From the NCBI RefSeq assembly GCF_009389715.1, contig NC_052399.1:13581646-13645645 (forward strand): DNA of 64,000 nt. Direction: 5' to 3'. Below are positions 1-28,422 of this stretch, piece by piece. Both the position numbers and the translations under genes were made by a program. Below the pieces are notes generated by a model. It did no database searches and was not told the DNA's origin. It saw nothing but the letters and a program-made list of their open reading frames with translations. The stretch comes from Phoenix dactylifera. Lineage: Eukaryota; Streptophyta; Magnoliopsida; Arecales; Arecaceae. Every line of letters begins with the position of its first letter. Positions within the stretch are counted from its first letter, which is position 1.

Positions 1-330
1 TTCATTCTGTTGCAACTTAAAAACTCATAATAATTGTTGTCAGCTTCTATGTTCATGATATCACCTACCAATGTAAAAAAAAAAAAAAAAATTCAGGAGA
101 GCAGGGTCTACTTCTTAAAATTGACTTCAAGGAGGCCTTTTTTTTGACAATCTTAGCCGGGGCTTCCTACTCTCTCTCTCTCTCTCTCTCCCCCTCCCTC
201 TCTTTCTTTTCATAGAGGCTTTACTATTATCTGAATTAATTGGCTCAAAAATATTATCTGAATGATCTGCTCTTACTTCTTATTGTAAGCTGTCAAGAAC
301 AACCACAGGCAACAAAGCTGAGCACGAGAA
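1..330. other. 3' flank of the dehydrogenase gene
   Basis: There is no gene here. The stretch lies downstream of the dehydrogenase stop codon and should include its 3' UTR. It holds an A-run near 76-90 and a (TC)n microsatellite at about 171-190. Nothing else is recognisable. Confidence 0.6.
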
Positions 331-3300
331 TTAAACAACATTATTTTGCTCTCCCAAATTCTGAATTTTGTAAGACAATCTTATGGTGTTCGCCACATCG
401 ATAACGAATCGGAATCTCACGTCGCCCTTCTGAAGCCGCTCCATTGCAGTGTTCACATCGTCCATTCCAATGACCTCAACCTCTGCTGTTATGTTATGCT
501 CCTCAGCGAAGGACAACATATCCTGCGTACCCTTCACCCCACCAATTATACTTCCAGCCATAATTTTCCCTCCTGCAAGATACTAGCTGAATAACGTAGG
601 TCCCTCCAATCCAAAGTATGATATATAAAATTTATCAAACTAGCTCAATACCTGCCATTATAGGGAAGAGAGATATCTCTGTAGGCTTGGTCATCCCACC
701 AAGAGCAATAAGTTTACCACGAGTCTTCAGCAATGCGAACAGGGGCATAAGTGAGTGATCAGCTGCAATGGTATCAAGAATACCATCCATTGTGCCCATG
801 GCAGCCTATTTCAAAAAAAAAGATAGCATGACCTGAAGAGGATGATGACAACAATCCATGTTAGTGAAAAGTTCTACCTTCATTTGCTCAGGGTCTCGAC
901 TGACTATGAATGAGTCAGCTCCCAACTTCTCAGTAGCTTCCTTCTCCTTGTCAGGACTTGTGCTGATAACTGTAACTTTCACCCCAAACGCCTTGGAGAA
1001 CTTTACAGCTAAATGGCCAAGCCCACCAAGTCCAACCACTCCCAAATGCTTCCCAGGTTCACTGAGTCCATGCTCCTTCAGTGGGTTGTACACTGCGATC
1101 CCCGCACACAGTAGAGGTGCAACCTTGTCTACAGGCAACTTGGTGGGGATCCTGACGGCAAAATGCTCATTGACAACTAACTTATTGGAGAATCCTCCAT
1201 AGGTCGGCGTACCGTCGGGGTGGGAGGAGTTGAAGGTTGGCACAAGTTGGGGGCAGTAGTTCTCTGAATCCTGCTTGCAGTCGTCACAGGAAAGGCAACT
1301 GCTGATGAAGTATCCTACACCCGCCTTGTCCCCAACCCTGAACTTTTGGACATTGCGACCTGCTTCAGTGATGACACCCACAATCTCATGCCTGCAAGGA
1401 ATTGCACAAAGGAAAGAATTATTATAAGCTTTCATTCTGGACATCTGTTTGGCTTTAGACCATTTTAAAGATCACTGGCTGGCCATTTTCATATTATGGA
1501 TCATGGAAGATTATAAATATAACGAAGGTTGCAGCGAATTTGCTGCAGCGAAGAATTAAAGAGTTTAAAATAACTGCTCTTGCTTCTTGTAGAATGCAAA
1601 TTTTTGTTCCGTCCTGTAGTCTGAAAATATTCATGAACTAATGAAAAACACAATTGCATTGCCTGACTGTCTTGACAAAATCCCAAACTTGAGAAAATTA
1701 TATTTGAATCCTCTTCTCTTCGAGGAAAGTTTACGTGCATGGATTTCATGCATAATCTATATCCTTCTGACGGCAATAGTGATTTTTATTTTTCAGTAGG
1801 AGATTGTAATAATTATTTCATAAATACTAATTGCAGTGGCATTTGTTACGAAGACATATGATTGCAGTTGTCAGCAGCTTATTATTTCTTTTCACAGTAA
1901 GGAAATACGGAAACTACGATTAAATTTGCAAGCATGAGATAGGATACTTTACTTGACAGTAGGAACAGTTTTAAAAAGCAAACATATCTGAAACTTTAAT
2001 TTTTTTTTTTCTGGGGTTTAAATCCCACTCTCAACACCAATATATTTATTTTATCAAGAAAAATATACCGAATTATCCATTCATAATGGAAATATCTTGA
2101 TCTTGATTTGTATGTGTAGTTTACTGCTTCTGTATAAACATACACTGTTAATTATACAAATTGCTATGTGTCAATTAGTTGACTAATATAAAACTCTGAA
2201 GTACTATGAATGCAAATTATTGCACAAAAGGAGACCATTGTTCTCTCATCATAGCTGCGTTCTTTTTTTCCTTTTCTTTTCTTTTGTTTTTTCCATATAG
2301 AGAAGAACTCTCAAAGCTCTGTAACATGACACTAGAGTAAGGTAATAATCTTTAAATCCGCTAGGCATTCATATCACGTCTTAGGTATTAAGCAGGGAGT
2401 GTCAGCAAAATGCGCAAAAGATTAAAGTTTTCCAGGGAGAAAAGTTGAACAACAAGAAATTTAATAAATAAGGAATCATCACTAAATGCAGTAGAAATGT
2501 CGTATGTAGTTTATATGTGCTTAAAATGTTGTAACATTAAAAACATAAAGTTCTTATAATTAGATAAGCTTACAATAATCTAATTACAATTCATCTGCAA
2601 TACATTTGAAATATTTAGAGTACCTTAACACAAACAAATAACATTATGGGTTCATGAGAGGTATTAAACAACGGCACACCATATAGCACTCGACAGTGTT
2701 TGGAAGCTTTTACTGACAAACTCTAGTTTCACCTGCTTGCAAAAAGGAGGAAATGTGGCTTCAAAAGAGTGCTTCAATGACCATTCCCAAGTACCTATAC
2801 ATTTTTGATGGAAGGGGACGGTGTTAATCCACCCTCACAACACTTACGTGTTGACATGGCAGCAAGTGACTGGCTAGATCCAAACTTTTGATGTTTTTAG
2901 GAGGAAATGTTGTGTGAAAATATCTTAATGCGCTAGCTGATAATACAATGCTGAATAATAATGACATATTTGTGTCTCTGACCTTGGAGAATTTGGTGGC
3001 ATCTTTATTTGTCACATAATCAACAAAAGTGTTTCTTATTTCATTGCTTTCAAATCAAAGCATAGAAATATCATGCACAGAGAATTATAATGCTAAACTA
3101 GCTCATGACAATTATGAAGAAAAATATTCAAATGCAATCAGAAATCCTTTAATATTGGTGAAAGAAAATTTAGATCAAGCTACTAATTCTGTAGGTTCAT
3201 ACCCGGGGACAACTGGGTATATAGCATTTCTCCACTCATTTTTGATGGTGGAAAGATCAGAATGACAAATCCCACAGTACAATATCTTCAAGGTGATGTC

Positions 3301-4447
3301 ATCATCTCCTTTAGCCCTGTAGAATATAGTGGCACATCAAATTATATAAAATAAGATCGCTAGTAACCTTTAAAAGTAAATATATTCTGAAATAGGTTAA
3401 TCAAAAAAAGGTAATGGATATAAAAAGTATTATTTAGTATATATACATCCATTATTTGTTCGTTCTAGATCACTAAGATGATATAGATTGAGAAATTTTT
3501 CTCATTCAGCTTTTACATAAAGTGTAACAACTCTTCTTAGTTCCATGTAAGTATTCAAGATCTTTCCAGCACACAACCAATATAGGACTAAACGTCGCAG
3601 ATACTATAATATACACCCGTAAAGATCCTCTAATCCTAGATACTAAGATCAACCTATGGCCAGTCTCAAAAGGGCGCATGCTTTAGTATTTCCTAGTCTA
3701 CATTGGCCATGGACTAGGCCAAGTCTATACCATTTGTAATGATTCAGAATTTCACAAAAAACTAGCTGGAAGGCATTATTTGGATTCTTTGACATTGTTT
3801 AAGTATCACAATCAATGTGAGAGTAAATATACGCCCATACAAGTCTTCATGTAAAGTGTATTTATCAAATGTATCCACTACATACAACTATTAATTTAGA
3901 GTTTTTTAGATCACGATTCTTTTGTTATATTACCATTGCAAATACTCTTAGTGGTTATATTTTTTGGGAATAAACAAAAGATATAACCTGAGAAGAAGAG
4001 AGGGAGGGGGGGTGTTGGTGTGCTCGTGTGGCATGTTAGACCTCATTCCCGTTACACAAAGACGAAATTAACCGGATAACAGCTAAATAACATCTGCTAT
4101 GACATAATTACCCTACAATTCAATACGGACCTCAAGACCATCACAAGGGTCAAACCTTTAAACCTTGAAGAAGAGAGAGTACTATCGACTGGAACTAAGA
4201 GAAGGAAGACAAACCGTGAGTATCAATAACAGAGGAGACATTTCACATGAACTTAACACTCAGACATCTATTTTTTTAAATTAAAAAAGGGAAGGAAAAC
4301 ATAGCAATACAATAGAGTAACCAAAAACATGCGCGCGGGGCGAGAGAGAGAGAGAGAGAGAGAGAGCCTTAAGGGGAAGGAGAAGGGGGAGAGGACTCCA
4401 GTTGCATCCCTTGCTGCCAATCCAAATGCCATGTTTGATTGCCCCAT
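331..4447 (-). CDS. Cinnamyl alcohol / mannitol dehydrogenase-like (zinc-dependent medium-chain dehydrogenase), 5 exons
   Basis: This is a zinc-dependent, NADP(H)-using alcohol dehydrogenase of the CAD/mannitol dehydrogenase class, which reduces cinnamaldehydes or oxidises related alcohols in the cytosol. Exons on the minus strand are 4368-4447, 3203-3316, 878-1391, 652-805 and 331-572. The phases join into 367 aa, a normal family length. Visible motifs are CGICHSDL (about residues 41-48, first catalytic zinc ligand), GHE (65-67), structural zinc cysteines 97/100/103/111, Cys160, and the nucleotide-binding GLGGLGH (185-191). The C-terminus reads RFVIDVANT and then a short tail. The start is uncertain: ATGs at 4447 and 4432 fit family N-termini, and one at 4516 is also in frame. 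The intron 1 donor is odd: homology and phase place it at AG|GC running straight into a (CT)n microsatellite, not at a GT. Intron 1 (3317-4367) holds a TRIM fossil. The first-exon sequence (FGLAARDATGVLSPF) suggests a SAD/MTD-type member and not the main lignin CAD. The exact substrate cannot be told from sequence. Confidence 0.9.
3533..3850 (-). mobile_element. TRIM-like LTR retrotransposon fossil in dehydrogenase intron 1
   Basis: Two related terminal segments (about 3533-3630 and 3735-3850) flank a short internal part. They carry the family hallmarks seen elsewhere in the window: a TGTAACAA-type terminus, an 'aggactaaa' block, and next to one repeat a 'tataccatt' that resembles the initiator-Met tRNA primer site read in reverse. 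The element is non-coding, old and degraded. Boundaries are approximate. Confidence 0.5.
4341..4366. repeat. (AG)n microsatellite at the exon 1 / intron 1 junction
   Basis: An AG dinucleotide run directly abuts the end of dehydrogenase exon 1. On the coding strand it reads as (CT)n from the second or third base of the intron, so it forms the 5' splice site context. Confidence 0.9.
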
Positions 4448-4768
4448 CACCCTCTCAAACGCTGTCTTGGAGATGACAAGAGAATAATGGTCGTTTCCAA
4501 GAGTCCTACCTTCCACTTTGTAAGGCGGACAGAGCTTATGGACCTTTTAATGATTAAGATATCCACTAAGTGTATCTTCTGGATGAGTGCACTCAATAAT
4601 AATATATTCAACTTTCAATTCCCTGCTGCACAATCCTCGCATACTCTCTTCATTTAAGTCTTAAAATTTTCAATAAACTACAAATTTAAATCCATTTAAA
4701 TTTAATTATAAATACCATAAATTCAATTTAGACCTATATTGCAGTATCTACTAATCTGCATCAACCCG

Positions 4769-4917
4769 CTCTGACACCATTTGTAACAATCTAGGATTTC
4801 ATTTAAAAAGACTAGCAAAAGGTATTATTTGAGTTTCTTAGTCTAGTATAAGTATCTAAGATATACCCAGTGCATTACTAATACAGGACTAAATATATGC
4901 CTACACGAGTCTTTACA
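4769..4917 (-). mobile_element. TRIM-like solo LTR with primer-site remnant
   Basis: An LTR of the same family as at 39981-40406 lies here in reverse orientation. It begins TGTAACAATC at 4782, has the 'tacaggactaaat' block, and carries a reverse primer-binding-like 'ctctgacaccat' just outside at 4769-4780. It is old, diverged and lacks a second clear LTR. Confidence 0.5.
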
Positions 4918-5964
4918 TTTTTTGTTTTCTTCTTTCTTCAAAGTGGATATAAAAATGATGTATTAAATTTTAGCCCTTACACAACTTGATTTATGAAAAA
5001 AAAATCTAACGCTTTCAAATAACGATGTCAGAAAACATATAGAATTAATATTGTTTCAAAAACATAAAATATCATATGGAAATACATAGTAACTAAATAG
5101 GTATATAGGACATGACATGCATGTAAAGAACCCTTCAATTCAGTCCCTACCTTATTTGAAAAAAAAAAGACACACTTATAAGATGGGTGGGGTAAAGAAA
5201 ATCTGAAGGGGCAAAAGAATTTTTTTTTTTTTTTCCAAAAAAAATTCAGCAAAGCAACTGAAGATTCCAAGAAACTTAAAAGAGGCCTTCACATAGATAA
5301 AAATAGGAGGAGGAGGATGGGTAATTAAGGAGGGGTTGACCGAAGAGAAGGTGAAGAGGAGGGAAGGGATAGATGGGGATGTGGGGTATTAGTTTTTTTA
5401 CTTTTAAAAATTTGGAATAATGATTAGAGAATGGCACAAGTGACATATTAAATTATAGTTAGTGCACTAAAAGAGAGATTGAAACTTTAAAAGAGAATAT
5501 CTCATAATTTTAATTTAAAAATGATGGCAGTTTCAAAACAATTAAAGATAAATACAAGTCATAACTGATTTTTTTTAAATATGCGAGCTTAATATATTCA
5601 GTAATACAAAATTAATAGGTTAATTAATAAAAGGATTATTTTGATAATTTTGCGAGGACAACTAAAATCTAGATTATTTGCTCCCCACCCCTTTTTTTTA
5701 TTATTTTTTTCTTGGTTGCCGTGAGCTGGGTAGCTACTGGCCATGCACAGTTTTTACTCGTAGGCAATGGTGATCCCCATCTACAGACGAACAACTAACA
5801 TAGAAGCTGTTTTCATCTTTGTTGTCAACCAAATTAAGCTGGTGTAATATAGTAGTTAACAGTAGGGATTTATTGCAAACAACTTGATTCAACAGGGATG
5901 TAAGGGTAATAAAGAAACTGAATCATTTTATCTGCCTAAAGTTGAAAACCGGTGGGTGGGGCTG

Positions 5965-5993
5965 CTTCCTTCCTTCCTTCCTTCCTTCCTTCC
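5965..5993. repeat. (TTCC)n microsatellite
   Basis: About seven tandem TTCC units in the spacer, with no associated gene. Confidence 0.9.
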
Positions 5994-6865
5994 AATCCCT
6001 GGCCCGTTTTTCCACTCAGTAGTGGGGAGCGAATGGTGAGAAAGATGCTCCATTTCAGCAAAAAAAAGGAAAGATGCTACATCATCATTAATTAAGTTTT
6101 GATAGAAAGGTACACCACTTGCATCTCCATCTCTCTCCACCCTCCTTTCCTTCCATCCTCCCATCCTCGGCCTCCCACAGATCTCAGAGTCAATAGATTC
6201 AAAATATCTCAACAAATACTCCATAACGATCTCAGTCTAAACCTTTTCTTTTTTCTTTTCTAATGATAAAACACTTGTCTAGATTGGGATTTATAACAGA
6301 GTGCTCGCAGGTAAAATAACCTGATTGCTCCCATGCAACCACTCGGTTTTGGTGGTAGTTGTAGAGCTATAAACCAGGCTTTTGATGCATTAAGTTTGGA
6401 CCGTACCAGAGATTTCAAGCTTGGAGGTTGGTTGGGTGGCCTTGTTGTACTAGGCCATATGAGCTCACAATAATATAAGAAAATAAAAAAGAACATAATT
6501 GCATGCGCTCCGAAAGTTTTGGAGCTGGTTTTTCACAGCAAAAGAGGATGAAAATCTTGGTTGCTCATTAAGTTGTTAGGTCCCTGGAGGCATGAATTCT
6601 CGCATCTAGTTTAAAGAATCCAGAGCACTGGTTATGCAAATATGATCCAGCGTTTGAAGAATAGCAAAATCAAATAAATTTTGTTTCTGTTCTTTTCCCC
6701 TTGATGACAGAACCACAGATGAGACTGGAACTGTATTTTTGGTACATATTTAAGTCGAACATATGTACCATGCCAAGATTCAGAGGACCATAACACAAAT
6801 CCAGCTGGCTGAACAAAATGAGATAGGGAATTCAAGACATATTTTATTGGTTCATCTGCTCTGAT

Positions 6866-25019
<18,154 letters not shown>

Positions 25020-25335
25020 TTTCTCCTCCCTTCTGCAGCTCGAATCGAGATCGAGATGGAGAGCGCGAGCAAGACGTGGGGAAAGGAAACGGAACAAAAA
25101 AATTAAAGAAAGAAAGAAAGACAGGCGGCAGCGACGTGAGGGGTGGCGTGGCGTCGAGAAGCGAGCGTTATATGAGGCGGAGAGGCGGGTGGCGTTGCTT
25201 CCAGAGGCCACGCGTACCATTCCATGTTGTGGGACCCAGAAGAGGAGTGAGCTGGAGACCGTTTATCACAAGCCTAGTTCACCGAGGGCCGTTCGTTTCT
25301 GCTCCACATTTTGGAGCACTCATTTACATTATGTG

Positions 25336-25382
25336 AAACGGATCGTATTTCCAGCAAAAAAAAAAAAAAAAACGGATCGTAT
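25336..25382 (+). mobile_element. Minimal poly(A) retroposition scar
   Basis: A 13-bp direct repeat AAACGGATCGTAT (25336-25348 and 25370-25382) brackets only TTCCAGC followed by a run of A (25349-25369). A target duplication around a poly(A) tail is the mark of target-primed reverse transcription, so this looks like an extremely 5'-truncated LINE or SINE. Confidence 0.7.
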
Positions 25383-27516
25383 GAGTTGACAGTTACAAAC
25401 AAGCCTACGTTTTCTTAGAAACTTTCGAATTATAAATATGGGAAGAAAATATTTCGACAAAGAGTTAAAAAGTTGGCCGTTGTTATCGAGCAATTAGACA
25501 TTGTTTGGCAAGCTAGAGCTTTTAGAAATAGTACTTTTATAAAAAAAAACTATTTGTTGTATGGCAAGAAAGAAAGCTAAGTTCAATTAAGATTATTTTT
25601 TGGTTGGAGCTCCATTATGGTATAAAAGAGCACTTTCTATAATTATATATTTTATCATTGATATTTTGATTTAAAAAAATTATAAATCTAAAGTAACTTT
25701 CCGATATACGTTAAAAGTATTTTTTTGAAGAAATTTTATTTTAGAATTTCTTTTCAGAATTCCTATAAAGCTAAAACGGTGTTTCAATTTTTTACTAAAC
25801 ACTACTATTCTATCCAAAAGTTTTTTTTGGAGGGTCAGAAAGTGTGTTCTGACCAACCAAAAGCTCTACCAGAAGGAGCCTTATTTCTCCCATTTCATGG
25901 CTACTTGGCCTTTTTTTGATTTGATAAATTAGAACATATGAGAAGGCTTCATTAGAAGTAAATGGCCCTCACATAAATTTTTTTTAATCTTCATATATAG
26001 AAGAGCAGACAAGTATATTCTTCTGTCAAGCATTCATCATTTAGTACCAATTCGAGATATTAGGACAAATTAACATTGCTAGTAATAGATTTTTGTTCTT
26101 GAAGTGCTGTTAATTACAAAACATTTATGCAATTAGAATACTTGATAATAACTAATGGAACGTTGTTGTGTTTTTGTTTGTTCAAGAGTTTGCATTAGCC
26201 TGGAATGCAAGGGAAATAATGCAAGCTAGACATTTCTATCCCAACCTTACTGTCTCGGGCCATATCTTCAAATCGGCCCTCTTAAAAGTACGAATTACTC
26301 GGCCCATTTACTGGTTGTGTTTAAACAATAGTAGCCTTCCAGCCCTTTTGTTATAGAAGGCAAACACCCCAGTCCTCTTGCCACCAATAATTACATTTAC
26401 TACTTCTCAACAAGTCTGACACCAAGAACCACCCGGTCATCATATTTCTCAGTCAGCATGCTCTGCTCTAGGGATGTAATTTGGCATTTGATCCTTATTT
26501 TAGCAAAGTTCCCTAAGTATCTTGTATCCAGATGAGAGGGAGATGGAATAAGAACTGAAGACCATATAAAAAAATTGTGAATCCCGCACGGACACGGAAC
26601 TCGGGATGCGTATTCTAACGGTCCTTATTTGCAATGCTCTTCGGTACTTTGGAACTCTAGGGTGGGCTTTGGGTAGATGCCCGATAGTTGGAGGTGCAAT
26701 GAAGAATTTATTCCCTACTTCGACACCATGTCTACCGGAAGGTTTTGATATAAAGTTCGATCATATGTATCATGAGGCAGATCTCACGGACTGATGGATG
26801 TGTCTATGGGGAACTTAGCCATCCTTTCCTTCCTCGTCCAAAAAAATTTAGCCAAACATCTCAAGTAGTGGAACTCATGTTCCGTAAACATGTGGATACC
26901 AAATATTTGGGCTAAGCTTTGGTTGGTAACGTGAATTAAAGCACCAAAGAGTCGGTTGCTTCTGTTCAATTTCAGAACTGTGGATGGAATTCTCCTTTTT
27001 ATTCCTTTTTTGATGAAAGGATGGTAAACCTACTTCGCTTTTTCATTCGGTCCTCTTCGTCGAAGGTGTCGCCAATGCGCAGCATCTCTACCGACCCTTC
27101 ACTTTAATCTTTATCTCTTTTGCTTTGTTTTCAACTTTCGCTTCTTTCCGCAATGAAAACAGCTTTGTTTCCACTTCCCACTAATACACTTCTCAACTAC
27201 GTTGACGGCATTATACTCATCTTCTCTTTGCGTTAAAGTTCAGCTTCATTTGAAAAGAGAAACCATCTCCCTCTGATAGTGGCTGAATTTGAGACTAGAA
27301 TCTGAGAGTCGTTTTCCTTCTAACGTCAATAAACTAGTAGGTCAATGCATCCTATCATAAGCCAAATGTATATAACTAGTTGTGAATGTCAAAGCTCGAT
27401 TAAATGGTGATAGACCATTGGGACAAAATGGCCAGTTTGTCTTCATTCCAGGATCATCCGTCACCCGAAACAACAAACAAGTCCATCCCTTTCTGCTTAG
27501 TCTCTTGTTGTTGTTA

Positions 27517-27596
27517 ATAGGCACGTATTTTTTTTTTTTTTTTTTGATACAACGATAACTCACACCAGACGCGCATGAGTACATGATAGGCACGTA
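27517..27596 (-). mobile_element. 5'-truncated LINE/SINE tail with target duplication
   Basis: An 11-bp direct repeat ATAGGCACGTA (27517-27527 and 27586-27596) brackets 58 bp. On the minus strand the insert ends GTTGTATC followed by about 18 A, a poly(A)-tailed retroposon end. The remaining body is too short to assign to a family. Confidence 0.7.
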
Positions 27597-28422
27597 CTTG
27601 AAAGATATTAGATAGGCTTTGGTTGTTCTAAGATTAGGTAGAACGTAATGCATCAGATAGGGCATTATATATTGCCATCACGATCAAAGCACCCTGTATT
27701 AAGGGTAATGGTGCCTTACTTCGAATTTCTGAATGCTTATGGAAACACCATGAGAAACACAGGCTAACTGGGCAGTGCCTATAAAAGAATAAACAATACA
27801 AGCCAGATCATTCCTTCGGTAGGATCTCCTATATAAATTCCTCAACTAAAATATTGAACTCACCTGAATTTGATTCTAGTAGGTACAGAGCCATGGAGGT
27901 CGGTCACCAGCCACCATTATCAAATGCAATCCACCATTAAGGTCTTCAACACCTAGATGGCGACATCGCTACCATTGTTAGTTCACCAAACAGAATAAAG
28001 AGAGGCCCCCCCTTCACATTCCAATTGCTACTTGACCAGCGAACAACCGACTGAAATTTCCAATTCAACAACAAACCTCCAACAATAAAAAATAAGTGCT
28101 AATTACATCGATAACCAACCCAACCTGCGTCGCTTACACATCCTAATCACCAAAAAAGATAGAAGGGAAGAAGAAAAAAGGATTCCTTAAGAAACATTAT
28201 GAATAACATCAACACAAGGTACTCATCCTAGACACAAACATCAATCCCCCCCTCTAAAAGAACAAAGGAAAACAATAACTTGCTGTAGAATGGAGAAAAT
28301 GAAAACAGCATGCACAGTTTGCTTAATCATAAGAAATGAAAGAAGAATAACCACCTCCCAGCTCCCCCAGACAATTAGATACCAGATTCATTTACCCATG
28401 AATCCATGCTAGCTGCTTCCGG

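Larger units (their letters stand above)
4448..6865. other. Spacer between the dehydrogenase and phosphoglucomutase genes
   Basis: This contains the upstream region of the dehydrogenase (promoter side) and the 3' flank of phosphoglucomutase. It holds a TRIM-like LTR at 4782-4917, a (TTCC)n run at about 5965-5993 and AT-rich sequence. Short open frames here are not gene-like. An AATAAA on the minus strand at 6843-6848 is a plausible polyadenylation signal for the phosphoglucomutase gene. Confidence 0.6.
25020..28422. other. Spacer upstream of phosphoglucomutase and downstream of the receptor kinase
   Basis: 25020 to about 25300 is the GC-richer upstream region (5' UTR/promoter) of phosphoglucomutase. 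About 25485-25910 is AT-rich with 'cattgtttggcaa' and 'ttttactaaacac' words, typical of plant MITEs, but I could not fix its ends. A higher-GC stretch at about 26580-26950 was not identified. Two small retroposition scars lie at 25336-25382 and 27517-27596. About 28070-28422 is probably the receptor kinase 3' UTR. Confidence 0.5.

Noticed and set aside
1990-2035. B-box-like GGGGTTTAAATCCCA, possible SINE
   Set aside because: There is no A box upstream, no poly(A) tail in the right place and no flanking duplication.
26580-26950. Higher-GC stretch that might be an old coding fragment
   Set aside because: No frame gives a recognisable protein and no termini were found.
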